Shown here in pieces: positions 1 to 6,541 of a DNA stretch of 27,577 nt; position 1 is the stretch's first letter, and each line of letters starts with the position of its first letter. The notes under the pieces were generated by a model, which saw only the letters and a program-made list of their open reading frames with translations, was not told the origin of the DNA and did not search any database. Origin of the DNA: an uncultured Clostridia bacterium (GTDB lineage Bacteria > Bacillota > Clostridia > UBA1381); assembly GCA_934444735.1 (NCBI GenBank), contig CAKSDE010000023.1, positions 1-27,577 on the forward strand, written 5' to 3'. A program made the position numbers and the translations under genes.

Positions 1-111
1 GTTGCACCCGAAAAACGCACATGGGCGTAAAAATCTCTTATCATTCCTTGCCATACGGATAAGAGAAACTAAAATTACTATTTGTGCCGACGTATGGCGG
101 CGGAATGGAGA
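1..111 (+). promoter_or_regulatory. structured RNA leader, copy 1 (5' end outside window)
   Basis: This stretch is base-for-base identical to 178-288. It contains a hairpin with arms 34-42 and 58-66. Its loop (43-57) can pair with downstream sequence: 50-57 with 91-98 (GCCATACG/CGTATGGC) and 43-47 with 102-106 (ATTCC/GGAAT), giving a pseudoknot. A GGAG Shine-Dalgarno follows at 107-110. The 5' strand of the outer stem seen in the other copies lies before base 1. The next start-like codon is GTG at 117, at the same 6 nt spacing as the real starts after copies 2 and 3. It may be a riboswitch-like element; the ligand is unknown. Confidence 0.6.
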
Positions 112-116
112 ATAAC

Positions 117-155
117 GTGAAAGTACCTTTCACGTTAGCCTCCGGCAGGATTTGA
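117..155 (+). CDS. 12-codon ORF between tandem leaders
   Basis: GTG at 117 sits six bases after GGAG (107-110), the same geometry as the starts at 294 and 3443. It reads MKVPFTLASGRI and stops with TGA at 153-155, just before the outer stem of the second leader (158). Most of its first half lies in a perfect 11-bp hairpin (113-123 with 127-137, loop TAC), which has no T-run and so is not a typical terminator. It could be a leader peptide, the stump of a deleted gene, or meaningless. There is no independent evidence of translation. Confidence 0.25.
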   Translation: MKVPFTLASGRI

Positions 156-157
156 TT

Positions 158-288
158 GCCCGTGCAAAAATTTTCTCGTTGCACCCGAAAAACGCACATG
201 GGCGTAAAAATCTCTTATCATTCCTTGCCATACGGATAAGAGAAACTAAAATTACTATTTGTGCCGACGTATGGCGGCGGAATGGAGA
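158..288 (+). promoter_or_regulatory. structured RNA leader, copy 2 (riboswitch-like)
   Basis: Three elements can be drawn. An outer stem pairs 158-163 (GCCCGT) with 198-203 (ATGGGC). A hairpin pairs 211-219 with 235-243. A pseudoknot pairs the hairpin loop, 227-234 (GCCATACG) and 220-224 (ATTCC), with 268-275 (CGTATGGC) and 279-283 (GGAAT). The last pairing ends one base before the GGAG Shine-Dalgarno (284-287) of the transporter gene, so folding could control ribosome access. Copy 3 at 3325-3436 keeps the same fold with different pseudoknot and outer-stem bases. I do not recognise the class. Confidence 0.65.
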
Positions 289-293
289 TTTTT

Positions 294-1148
294 ATGAATA
301 CAAAAACAAAAGGAATACTATACGTGATAATGGCGGCATTCGGCTTTTCGATGATGAGCGTATTTGTGCATCTGGCAGGGGATTTGCCCTTTTTCCAGAA
401 AGCATTTTTCCGAAATGTTGCCGCACTTTTTTTCGTTGCTGCGGTTATGCTGAAAAATCATGTAAGCTTTGTGCCGAAAAGAGAAAATATAGGTCTGCTT
501 TTGTGCCGTGCGATATTCGGGACAGTGGGGATTTTATGCAACTTCTATGCGATAGACCGTCTGGTCTTGGCAGACGCGAATATGCTAAATAAGCTCTCTC
601 CCTTTTTTGCGATTATATTCTCGGTTTTCCTTTTAAAAGAAAAACCTACTCTTGTACAGATTTTGGGGGTGCTGACGGCATTTGTCGGGAGTGCGTTTAT
701 CATAAAGCCGTCGATGAGCGGATATGCCGTATTCCCGGCGCTTGTGGGCGCACTTGGCGGACTGGGCGCAGGCATAGCCTATACCTGCGTTCGCGCACTG
801 GGGAAAAGGGGAGAGAACAGCTTTGTTATAATATTTTTCTTCTCGGCATTTTCGTGCATAGTATGCCTGCCGCCGATGATATTAACCCCTGCGGCAATGA
901 GCGTAAAAAGCCTTATATTTTTAATTTGTGCCGGCTTGAGTGCCTGTGTTGGGCAATTCGGCATAACAAGAGCATACATATTTGCACCGGCAAAGGAAAT
1001 TTCCGTGTATGACTATACGCAGGTGCTTTTTGCGGCGCTGTTCGGATTTTTCATATTTGATCAGATACCCGATATATACAGCGTTTTGGGATATTGCCTG
1101 ATTTGCGGTGCGGGGATTGCAATGTTTTTCTATAACCGCAAAAGATAG
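294..1148 (+). CDS. DMT/EamA-family transporter
   Basis: This is a 284-residue, very hydrophobic protein with about ten predicted membrane segments arranged as two EamA-like halves, the usual size and layout for drug/metabolite transporters. The N-terminus (GILYVIMAAFGFSMMSVFVH) is typical of the first EamA helix. Such proteins move small metabolites across the cytoplasmic membrane; the substrate cannot be read from sequence. The start at 294 is chosen because GGAG lies six bases upstream. An in-frame GTG at 261 would begin inside the pseudoknot strand of the leader. The gene follows two tandem copies of the structured leader, so expression is probably controlled at translation initiation. 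A new promoter lies about 35 bases after its stop, so it seems to be transcribed apart from the next gene. Confidence 0.85.
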   Translation: MNTKTKGILYVIMAAFGFSMMSVFVHLAGDLPFFQKAFFRNVAALFFVAAVMLKNHVSFVPKRENIGLLLCRAIFGTVGILCNFYAIDRLVLADANMLNKLSPFFAIIFSVFLLKEKPTLVQILGVLTAFVGSAFIIKPSMSGYAVFPALVGALGGLGAGIAYTCVRALGKRGENSFVIIFFFSAFSCIVCLPPMILTPAAMSVKSLIFLICAGLSACVGQFGITRAYIFAPAKEISVYDYTQVLFAALFGFFIFDQIPDIYSVLGYCLICGAGIAMFFYNRKR

Positions 1149-1181
1149 TTGATTTTTAAACAAAAGTAAATTGATAGGTCA

Positions 1182-1210
1182 ATGACTTTTACCTTTAAAT
1201 ATGATATGAT
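1182..1210 (+). promoter_or_regulatory. sigma-A-type promoter for the PHP/CBM9 gene
   Basis: ATGACT (1182-1187) and TATGAT (1205-1210) are separated by exactly 17 bases. The predicted start of transcription is near 1217, about 25 bases before the chosen ATG at 1242. Confidence 0.5.
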
Positions 1211-1241
1211 AATGGAAAATATATATTATGAGGTGAACGGC

Positions 1242-3146
1242 ATGAAACTGAAAAATATAACGGTACAGGTGGGTGGATTCCACGACCATTGGCTCAGAAA
1301 CGGAACGGATACTCCGGGAGTGCTGATTGCGGCAGTGAATCAGTACCACTATGATTTTATCTGCCTTATGGACGGAGAATTTCCCGACAGGGCGAAAATA
1401 ATAAAGCGGCAGATGGAGAAATGGATTCCCGGATTCAAGGTGCATCTCGGTGAAGAGCGCGCATACGGCTGGGGACACGTTGTTTCGGTCATGAATGACT
1501 GCAAGGATATTGATTTGGAGAACGTCGATTTTAAAGAGGAGTTTTCAAAAATGCAAAAGGCAGGCGGAATTGCCGCACTGGCGCATATAGCATATCCGTT
1601 GAGCAAGGAAAAAATAATCGAGGCGGGAAAGCTCGACGAGCTGATCGACAGCGGATATGTGGACGCGGTGCAGATACAGACGGAGGAGGACTGGAAATAC
1701 ATAGAAAAAAGAGCCGAATCCGGTAAAAAGCTCCCGTTGATTTCCGGCTGGGACTCGCATATGCTCATAAACAGCCCCGATATGCCGAATTGTCTTTACA
1801 GTGCCGATTTTCGCATGGAAAAGCATTTCGACCATTCCTCGACCTTCCGAACTGTGGTATTTGCCGAGGACAATTCTTTGGAATCGATTAAGGCAGCGCT
1901 CCGCGAGGGAAAAAGCGTCTTGGAGGACGCGATAAGCGGCAAGATGTTCGGCTCGCCCGAGCTTATAGAGCTTTTAAAAGAAAACGGTTTCTCAGAAAAA
2001 ATACGTGAGCTGGACAATGAGTATAACACTTTAAATATTGAATGTGAGCCACTTAGGGCAAATTCGGCGGCAACACTGAAATTCCCGCAAGGGGGGCGCG
2101 CGGCATATGCAAAAAACAGCAATCTGGACATGGAATTTACCGAAACAGCCGACGGAAATATAACAATCGGCAATATCCCTATGCCTGCCGAAAAGGACGA
2201 AAGCTACCTGCCGTTTATGTTTGATAACGGAAGATTCAAGCGCTATTGGGCGGTTAAGGTGGAGAATGACATTCGCCTGAAAACCACGGTGATGCTCAAA
2301 AACGGCAAGCGTATTCTCTCGGTTTATACATACGAGGATTTTGACGGTAAGCTCATCTTTGAAAAGCCGTGCCGCGGTGAATTTGCCGTTTCGGCGAAAA
2401 AGAACAGCGTACTTTTCGAGTTTAGCGTACCCGAGAGTACGGATCGGATTTTCGACTACAGCTTTTCAGCCGAAAAGGGTACGTCAAAAAGGAGCTATGC
2501 ATCGCACGCGGCACTCGTTAAGGCGCACAGATACGACGACGGTTGGGATAAGGCGGAAACGCTCAAAATCGACAATGCGCGATTCTCGGGCGGATTCGGG
2601 GCATCGCGCCCATACCCGGGACGTGATGTTTTCTCGACGGACGTACGGCTTTTGTGGGACGATGACAACCTCTATCTGCGCTATGATGTGACGGATAAAA
2701 TCTACGTTTCGCCGCCCGAGGGCAGAATGATGTACCTTTCCGATATAACCACATTCAACATCGACGCTTTATGCGAAAGAACGCATTTCCGCGACTCGGG
2801 CTGTGAGCTGCTTTTGGGCTTCCCCGACGGCGAGGGCGAGATTTTCTGCACGCATACTCCCGTTTCGCCCGACGGCAAAGGATATTTCGACCGTGAGGAC
2901 AATTGCCCGATAGACGGCGAGATGAAAATGGAAAAGACGGAGCGCGGAAGAATCGTGACGGTGAAAATACCGTGGCGCGAGATTTCGCCCAAGGCGGTCG
3001 CGGCAGGCGATTATATGGGAATTACGGTCGGCGCGGTAAATGACGAGGGCGAGGGGCCTGTGGACAATATACAATGGCCGTGGCCACCGGCAAAGGGTGC
3101 ATGGCTTTTCCCGGACGACTGGGGCATAATGGTACTGGTTAAATAA
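1242..3146 (+). CDS. PHP-domain protein with C-terminal CBM9-like module
   Basis: This is a 634-residue protein. The N-terminal third carries PHP (polymerase and histidinol phosphatase) metal-site motifs: H14-x-H16, D44, E71/E72, H79, H115 and D171-x-H173. That family binds two or three metals and commonly hydrolyses phosphoesters. From about residue 432 to the end there is a CBM9-like beta-sandwich (DDGWDKAE, VRLLWDDDNLYLRYDVTD, VKIPWREI), a module that normally binds carbohydrate. No signal peptide is visible, which is odd for a CBM9-bearing protein. ATG 1242 is preferred over the upstream in-frame ATG at 1182 because AGGTG lies six bases before it and 1182 falls in the promoter -35 box. 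A sugar-phosphate or glycan-related substrate is plausible but unproven. Confidence 0.75.
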   Translation: MKLKNITVQVGGFHDHWLRNGTDTPGVLIAAVNQYHYDFICLMDGEFPDRAKIIKRQMEKWIPGFKVHLGEERAYGWGHVVSVMNDCKDIDLENVDFKEEFSKMQKAGGIAALAHIAYPLSKEKIIEAGKLDELIDSGYVDAVQIQTEEDWKYIEKRAESGKKLPLISGWDSHMLINSPDMPNCLYSADFRMEKHFDHSSTFRTVVFAEDNSLESIKAALREGKSVLEDAISGKMFGSPELIELLKENGFSEKIRELDNEYNTLNIECEPLRANSAATLKFPQGGRAAYAKNSNLDMEFTETADGNITIGNIPMPAEKDESYLPFMFDNGRFKRYWAVKVENDIRLKTTVMLKNGKRILSVYTYEDFDGKLIFEKPCRGEFAVSAKKNSVLFEFSVPESTDRIFDYSFSAEKGTSKRSYASHAALVKAHRYDDGWDKAETLKIDNARFSGGFGASRPYPGRDVFSTDVRLLWDDDNLYLRYDVTDKIYVSPPEGRMMYLSDITTFNIDALCERTHFRDSGCELLLGFPDGEGEIFCTHTPVSPDGKGYFDREDNCPIDGEMKMEKTERGRIVTVKIPWREISPKAVAAGDYMGITVGAVNDEGEGPVDNIQWPWPPAKGAWLFPDDWGIMVLVK

Positions 3147-3150
3147 GGTA

Positions 3151-3305
3151 TGTTAAAAAACTCCGGAACGCAAGAAAAGAAAAATTATTTCTTTTCTTGC
3201 TATCAACAAACTGAGCCACTCGGCGTACCCCTGTACGCCGTCGGGTAACCCAAAGCTAAAGCTTTGGCTCAGTTTGTTAATTCCAAAGCTTTTTTCCTAT
3301 CCCTT
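3151..3305. repeat. multi-hairpin intergenic repeat element
   Basis: The outer parts match 9577-9628: TGTTAAAAA...GGAACG on the left and GTTTGTTAATTCCAAAG then the C-T run on the right. In this copy 101 bases (3171-3271) lie between those parts. The extra sequence forms a perfect 13-bp hairpin (3170-3182 with 3188-3200) and a second perfect 13-bp stem (3205-3217 with 3266-3278). The second stem encloses two smaller hairpins (3221-3228 with 3233-3240, and 3251-3256 with 3261-3266). It probably also ends transcription of the PHP/CBM9 gene. With the leader after it, it fills the 296 bases between genes. Confidence 0.6.
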
Positions 3306-3324
3306 GGGGTAAACTAACGGAAAT

Positions 3325-3436
3325 GCTCATGCGGAATTTTCCTCGTGTATGGGCGAAATAATCTCTTATCATTCCGTACCCTGCCGATAAGAGATTTTCA
3401 TTACAATTTATGCCGATACAGGGCGGCGGAATGGAG
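3325..3436 (+). promoter_or_regulatory. structured RNA leader, copy 3 (riboswitch-like)
   Basis: The architecture matches 158-288. The outer stem is 3325-3330 (GCTCAT) with 3349-3354 (ATGGGC). The hairpin is 3360-3370 with 3386-3396. The loop-to-Shine-Dalgarno pseudoknot is 3371-3376 (ATTCCG) with 3427-3432 (CGGAAT) and 3379-3383 (CCCTG) with 3419-3423 (CAGGG). Compared with copy 2, both strands of the CCCTG/CAGGG helix have changed in step, and the outer stem swaps C-G for U-G and G-U for A-U. GGAG (3433-3436) follows directly, six bases before the phosphatase start. Confidence 0.65.
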
Positions 3437-3442
3437 ATTATT

Positions 3443-4243
3443 ATGATAAAAATGGTTGCGATGGACTTTGACTGGACGATTGTCGATCATTCAAAGCAGG
3501 AGCAGAGCGAAAAAGTGGGGCGCGAGTTCATCGACGCGATGAACCGCTTTATCAAAAACGGCGGTCATGCCGGGATTGTCTCGGGGCGCGTTTGGTGGAA
3601 TTTTGAATTTGAGATGAAAGCGATGGGCGTTGACTGGGGCAATCCGTTCCCCGATTTCCTGATCGCGCGCGAGGCATATATTTATCATTTGAAAGAGCAT
3701 GAATATATAGAAGAAAAAGATTACAACACCGACATGAACGCGCGCGTTATGCGCTTTAACCGCAAAATCACGCACAATATGGACTCGATTCTGGATTTAT
3801 GCGAAAAAGAGGGCATAAGAGTTACAAACTTTATCACGTACGGCGATTTTGCAACAGAGATTCACGTTGAAAAAGAGGACGCGGACAGGGCAATGGAGCT
3901 TGTGAATAACTTTATCACAACCCGCTTTTCCGACGGCGCGGTGCATAGAAACGGTACGGCGATTACCGTCTACTATAAGCCTGCAGGCAAGGGGAATACA
4001 CTTTTGGCGGCGGCGGAAATCTTCGGCATAAAGCCGTGCGAAATACTTGCAATCGGCGACAACTACAACGACATCTCCATGATAGATTCAAAGCTCGGCT
4101 TTATCGGCGCGTGCGTGGGAAATGCGGACGACAATATAAAGAAAATCGTTAAATCGGGCGGCGGATATGTCGGCGAGGGCGTCGCTTTTAGGGGTATTCT
4201 CGATATACTCGGACAGGTGAAAAAAGACGGCCTTATCGATTAA
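3443..4243 (+). CDS. Cof-type HAD-superfamily phosphatase
   Basis: This is a 266-residue cytoplasmic protein with the HAD motifs in order: D8-x-D10-x-T12 (motif I, nucleophile and acid/base), SGR near residue 46 (motif II), K around 184-186 in PAGKGNTL (motif III), and GDNYND with D206 and D210 (motif IV, magnesium). A central alpha/beta cap between about 80 and 180 makes it a IIB (Cof-like) member. These enzymes dephosphorylate sugar phosphates, nucleotides or flavin phosphates; the substrate cannot be called here. ATG 3443 is chosen because GGAG lies six bases upstream. An in-frame ATG at 3410 would place the start inside the leader RNA. It has the same leader as the DMT transporter, which suggests a shared signal. 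Confidence 0.85.
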   Translation: MIKMVAMDFDWTIVDHSKQEQSEKVGREFIDAMNRFIKNGGHAGIVSGRVWWNFEFEMKAMGVDWGNPFPDFLIAREAYIYHLKEHEYIEEKDYNTDMNARVMRFNRKITHNMDSILDLCEKEGIRVTNFITYGDFATEIHVEKEDADRAMELVNNFITTRFSDGAVHRNGTAITVYYKPAGKGNTLLAAAEIFGIKPCEILAIGDNYNDISMIDSKLGFIGACVGNADDNIKKIVKSGGGYVGEGVAFRGILDILGQVKKDGLID

Positions 4244-4253
4244 AGCGCGGCTA

Positions 4254-4282
4254 TTGCTTTTTTGAAAAAAGTGTGCTATAAT
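4254..4282 (+). promoter_or_regulatory. sigma-A-type promoter for the mutarotase gene
   Basis: TTGCTT (4254-4259) and a perfect TATAAT (4277-4282) are 17 bases apart. The predicted transcription start is near 4289, just before the dyad at 4297-4327. Confidence 0.65.
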
Positions 4283-4287
4283 TAAAT

Positions 4288-4340
4288 AAAACGGCATTAG
4301 GTAATTATAAAACCTACAATTACCTAAAAGAAAACGGCAT
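4288..4340 (+). promoter_or_regulatory. dyad in mutarotase leader flanked by direct repeats
   Basis: TTAGGTAATT (4297-4306) and AATTACCTAA (4318-4327) form a perfect 10-bp inverted repeat, which could be an operator or an RNA hairpin. It is flanked by AAAACGGCAT at 4288-4297 and again at 4331-4340. It lies just after the predicted transcription start. There is no T-run, so it is not a standard terminator. Confidence 0.45.
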
Positions 4341-4357
4341 AAAAAGGAGATTTATTT

Positions 4358-5245
4358 ATGGTACATGAAATTTTTTCAGACGATTTGAGAGTCGGGATAG
4401 ACTCCCTTGGCGCACAGCTCATTTCGATAAAGGACAACGACGGCTTGGAGTACATCTGGCAGAGAAATCCCGATGTATGGGCGAAGTCATCGCCGGTTTT
4501 GTTCCCGGTTGTCGGCAGAAGCCGCGGCGGAATATTAAATATCGGCGGAAAGGACTACAAGATGCCGATTCACGGCTTTATTGCGTCGTCCGAAATGACG
4601 GTGAGCGAAAAAAAAGACAATGAAATTACATTTTTTATTTCGTCAAACGATGAACTGAAAAATGTTTATCCGTTCGACTTTGAATTTTATGTTATATTTG
4701 CGCTTTCGGGCAAAAAGCTGACGGTGACGTATAAGGTCATAAACAAGGATTCAAAAGAGATGTATTTCGGCTGCGGCGGACACACGGGATTCAGTCTGGC
4801 GCTCACAAAAGACGATAAATTTGAAAATTGGGATCTTGAATTTGAGTATGACGAGCCGCTTTGGGCGAATGATACCGATATGAAAGAGGTGGAAATATCC
4901 TCCGATAAAAAGCACGAGATTCCGCGCAAGGGGAATGTGGTTCATTTAAAAAGAGAGCTTTTCGATAACGACGCGATGATTTTTGAAAATCTTAAATCAA
5001 AGGTGATAACCTTGAAAAACAGAGTGTTCGGCAAGCGCATCGTTTTCAGCTATGCCGATTACCCCGTTATCGCGGTGTGGACAAAGGCAAGACCGTGCGA
5101 TGCGGCTGCCTATGTTTGCCTGGAACCGTGGCAGAGCATGGGATTTCGGAGCGGCGAGGGGAATACGATAGAGGAAAAATTCGATATTGTAAAGCTTGCG
5201 CCGGGAGCGGAAAAGGATTACAGCTTTGATATGGAAATAAACTAA
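4358..5245 (+). CDS. aldose-1-epimerase-like (galactose mutarotase family) protein
   Basis: This 295-residue cytoplasmic protein has the family's beta-sandwich pattern and catalytic-type residues: H72 in PIHGF, H142 in GHTGF and E256 in LEPW. It also has the early VGRSRGG segment seen in the LacX-like branch. Members interconvert alpha and beta forms of aldoses or act on related hexose derivatives. The start at 4358 is supported by AAGGAGA (4344-4350). It has its own promoter at 4254-4282 and ends at a two-way terminator shared with the opposing cassette. It is a reasonable partner for extracellular glycan breakdown, but the exact sugar is unknown. Confidence 0.85.
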   Translation: MVHEIFSDDLRVGIDSLGAQLISIKDNDGLEYIWQRNPDVWAKSSPVLFPVVGRSRGGILNIGGKDYKMPIHGFIASSEMTVSEKKDNEITFFISSNDELKNVYPFDFEFYVIFALSGKKLTVTYKVINKDSKEMYFGCGGHTGFSLALTKDDKFENWDLEFEYDEPLWANDTDMKEVEISSDKKHEIPRKGNVVHLKRELFDNDAMIFENLKSKVITLKNRVFGKRIVFSYADYPVIAVWTKARPCDAAAYVCLEPWQSMGFRSGEGNTIEEKFDIVKLAPGAEKDYSFDMEIN

Positions 5246-5257
5246 AGTACAGACAAT

Positions 5258-5286
5258 AAAAAAGAGAGGGCTTACCTCTCTTTTTT
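5258..5286. terminator. bidirectional intrinsic terminator
   Basis: The stem is A-run plus GAGAGG (5258-5269) with CCTCTC plus T-run (5275-5286) and a five-base loop. It sits between the convergent mutarotase gene and the left-hand 57-residue peptide gene. A matching copy in reverse orientation stands at 9535-9563. Confidence 0.85.
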
Positions 5287-5298
5287 ATTAAAATTAAA

Positions 5299-5472
5299 TT
5301 ACCACTGGAATACAACGCCCTGTTTAGCGCCTGCTGCTTCAGCAGCAGCCTGCTGTTCAGCCGTGATTACGCCGTCAGCCAACAAATCATTTGTTGTATA
5401 TGCACTTGCAGCGATAACATCTTCGATATCGAAGTTATTTACTAATGCCATAGGCTTTTCATAAATTTTCAT
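5299..5472 (-). CDS. conserved 57-residue small protein (left copy)
   Basis: It begins MKIYEKPMALVNNFDIEDVI, continues with an alanine-rich middle and ends GVVFQW. The right-hand copy (9344-9517) differs at only four residues: T27/A, T37/S, Q41/K and K50/S. It has no signal peptide or cysteines. The start is backed by AAGGTGGAG upstream, 19 bases after the stop of the cohesin-like gene, so it is the last gene of a three-gene operon before the terminator. The opening pattern (K-x-Y-E-x-P, then EDVI-x-x-S) resembles small uncharacterised peptides I recall from other Clostridia. The function is unknown; no peptide-modifying enzyme is nearby. Confidence 0.75.
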   Translation of the reverse strand: MKIYEKPMALVNNFDIEDVIAASAYTTNDLLADGVITAEQQAAAEAAGAKQGVVFQW

Positions 5473-5491
5473 AATTATTACTCCACCTTTC

Positions 5492-6523
5492 TTATTCGTT
5501 TACGATACTGAATGTCTTTTCAGTTTCGCCTGCATATCTAACGATAACAAGTACATTGATTGTACCCTGACCTTTAAGGTTTGTTGGATACCAGTCACCC
5601 TTGAATGTTCTTGTATCTCCTGTCTCGTCCTTAATTGTGATTTCAGGAGCAGTTGTGTTTGTATTGAATTCAACGACATCTGTGATATATGTCTTGTTTG
5701 TTTTACCGTCAGCAGGGTTAACCATTGTACCTGTACGTCCGGCCTTGGCAACAGTTACAGTTGCAGTAGCTGTCTTTGTTGAATCAACAGTTGAAGTAGC
5801 TGTGATTGTAAATGTTTGATTATCATCGAATGATGCCGGCGGAGCTTTAAATGTGATAACCTTGCCTGCCAATGTTGTTACGTCAGCTGTTACGTCAGTA
5901 CCTTCGCCGTTTACAACTTTGTATTCAAATCCGTCATAGTTTCCTTTACCGTCAATAGCAACTGTAAAGTCAGCTTTTTCGCCACCCTTAAGAGTTTTAG
6001 TATCAGGTGTCATTGTGAATGAAGTTACTGCATTTTCGTCAGCCTTAGGAGCAACTGTATAACCTGTAAAGTTATCTGTAAAATCAGCAGTTACGTCACC
6101 AGATGCATCTTTTGCATAAAAGGCTTTTGAAACAATATCCAATGTAAAAGGTTGAACACCTGTTAAATCAAATTCAACAACACCCAGTGTAACTTTACCT
6201 GTAAATCCATTATTATCAACATAAGTAAACGCCAGTACATTCGTTCGGCTATTACCATCGGTTCTAGCATTAGCCTCTTTTGCGGTAACAGGTGTAAATG
6301 AAGCAGTTTTCAGTCCTTTTGATATAGCATCTGACAATTTGAGAGAGCAAGCAGTATCAACAATGGTCTTATTGGTCTGCATTACAATGTTAGCTTTCAA
6401 TTTTGTAGATGTATGTTCAACAACTTCCCATTTAATGTAGTTGTTGTCATCAGCCATTGCAACAGTTGTAAACATTGTAGCGATCATTGCAATGACTGAC
6501 AATAATGAAATAATTTTTTTCAT
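5492..6523 (-). CDS. secreted protein with cohesin-like and Ig-like domains (left copy)
   Basis: This is a 343-residue protein. Residues 1-24 are a clear signal peptide ending in AMA. Residues 27-160 form a beta-rich domain with a cohesin-like pattern (NVLAFTYVDNNGFTGKV, then LGVVEFDL). Residues 164-259 look like a bacterial Ig-like domain and are absent from the right-hand copy. Residues 267-343 are a conserved C-terminal domain ending KTFSIVNE, nearly the same in both copies. It lies 18 bases after the dockerin-like gene. If the cohesin reading is right, it would bind the dockerin-like partner outside the cell. That is inference from fold pattern and pairing. A generic Ig-type adhesin is the main alternative. 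No wall anchor is visible. Confidence 0.7.
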   Translation of the reverse strand: MKKIISLLSVIAMIATMFTTVAMADDNNYIKWEVVEHTSTKLKANIVMQTNKTIVDTACSLKLSDAISKGLKTASFTPVTAKEANARTDGNSRTNVLAFTYVDNNGFTGKVTLGVVEFDLTGVQPFTLDIVSKAFYAKDASGDVTADFTDNFTGYTVAPKADENAVTSFTMTPDTKTLKGGEKADFTVAIDGKGNYDGFEYKVVNGEGTDVTADVTTLAGKVITFKAPPASFDDNQTFTITATSTVDSTKTATATVTVAKAGRTGTMVNPADGKTNKTYITDVVEFNTNTTAPEITIKDETGDTRTFKGDWYPTNLKGQGTINVLVIVRYAGETEKTFSIVNE

Positions 6524-6541
6524 TGTTGTATCTCCTTTCGG

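Noticed and set aside
261..296. Longer transporter start (GTG 261) sharing a V/M-P-x-x-GGGMEI-x-M peptide with the phosphatase
   Set aside because: The shared peptide comes from the leader RNA; codon changes are non-conservative while base pairing is kept, and GGAG fits the downstream ATG in both genes.
5299..5472. Classical modified-peptide (RiPP) precursor
   Set aside because: No radical SAM, lanthionine, YcaO or peptidase-transporter gene is nearby, and there are no Cys and few Ser/Thr residues at the C-terminus; kept only as a possibility.
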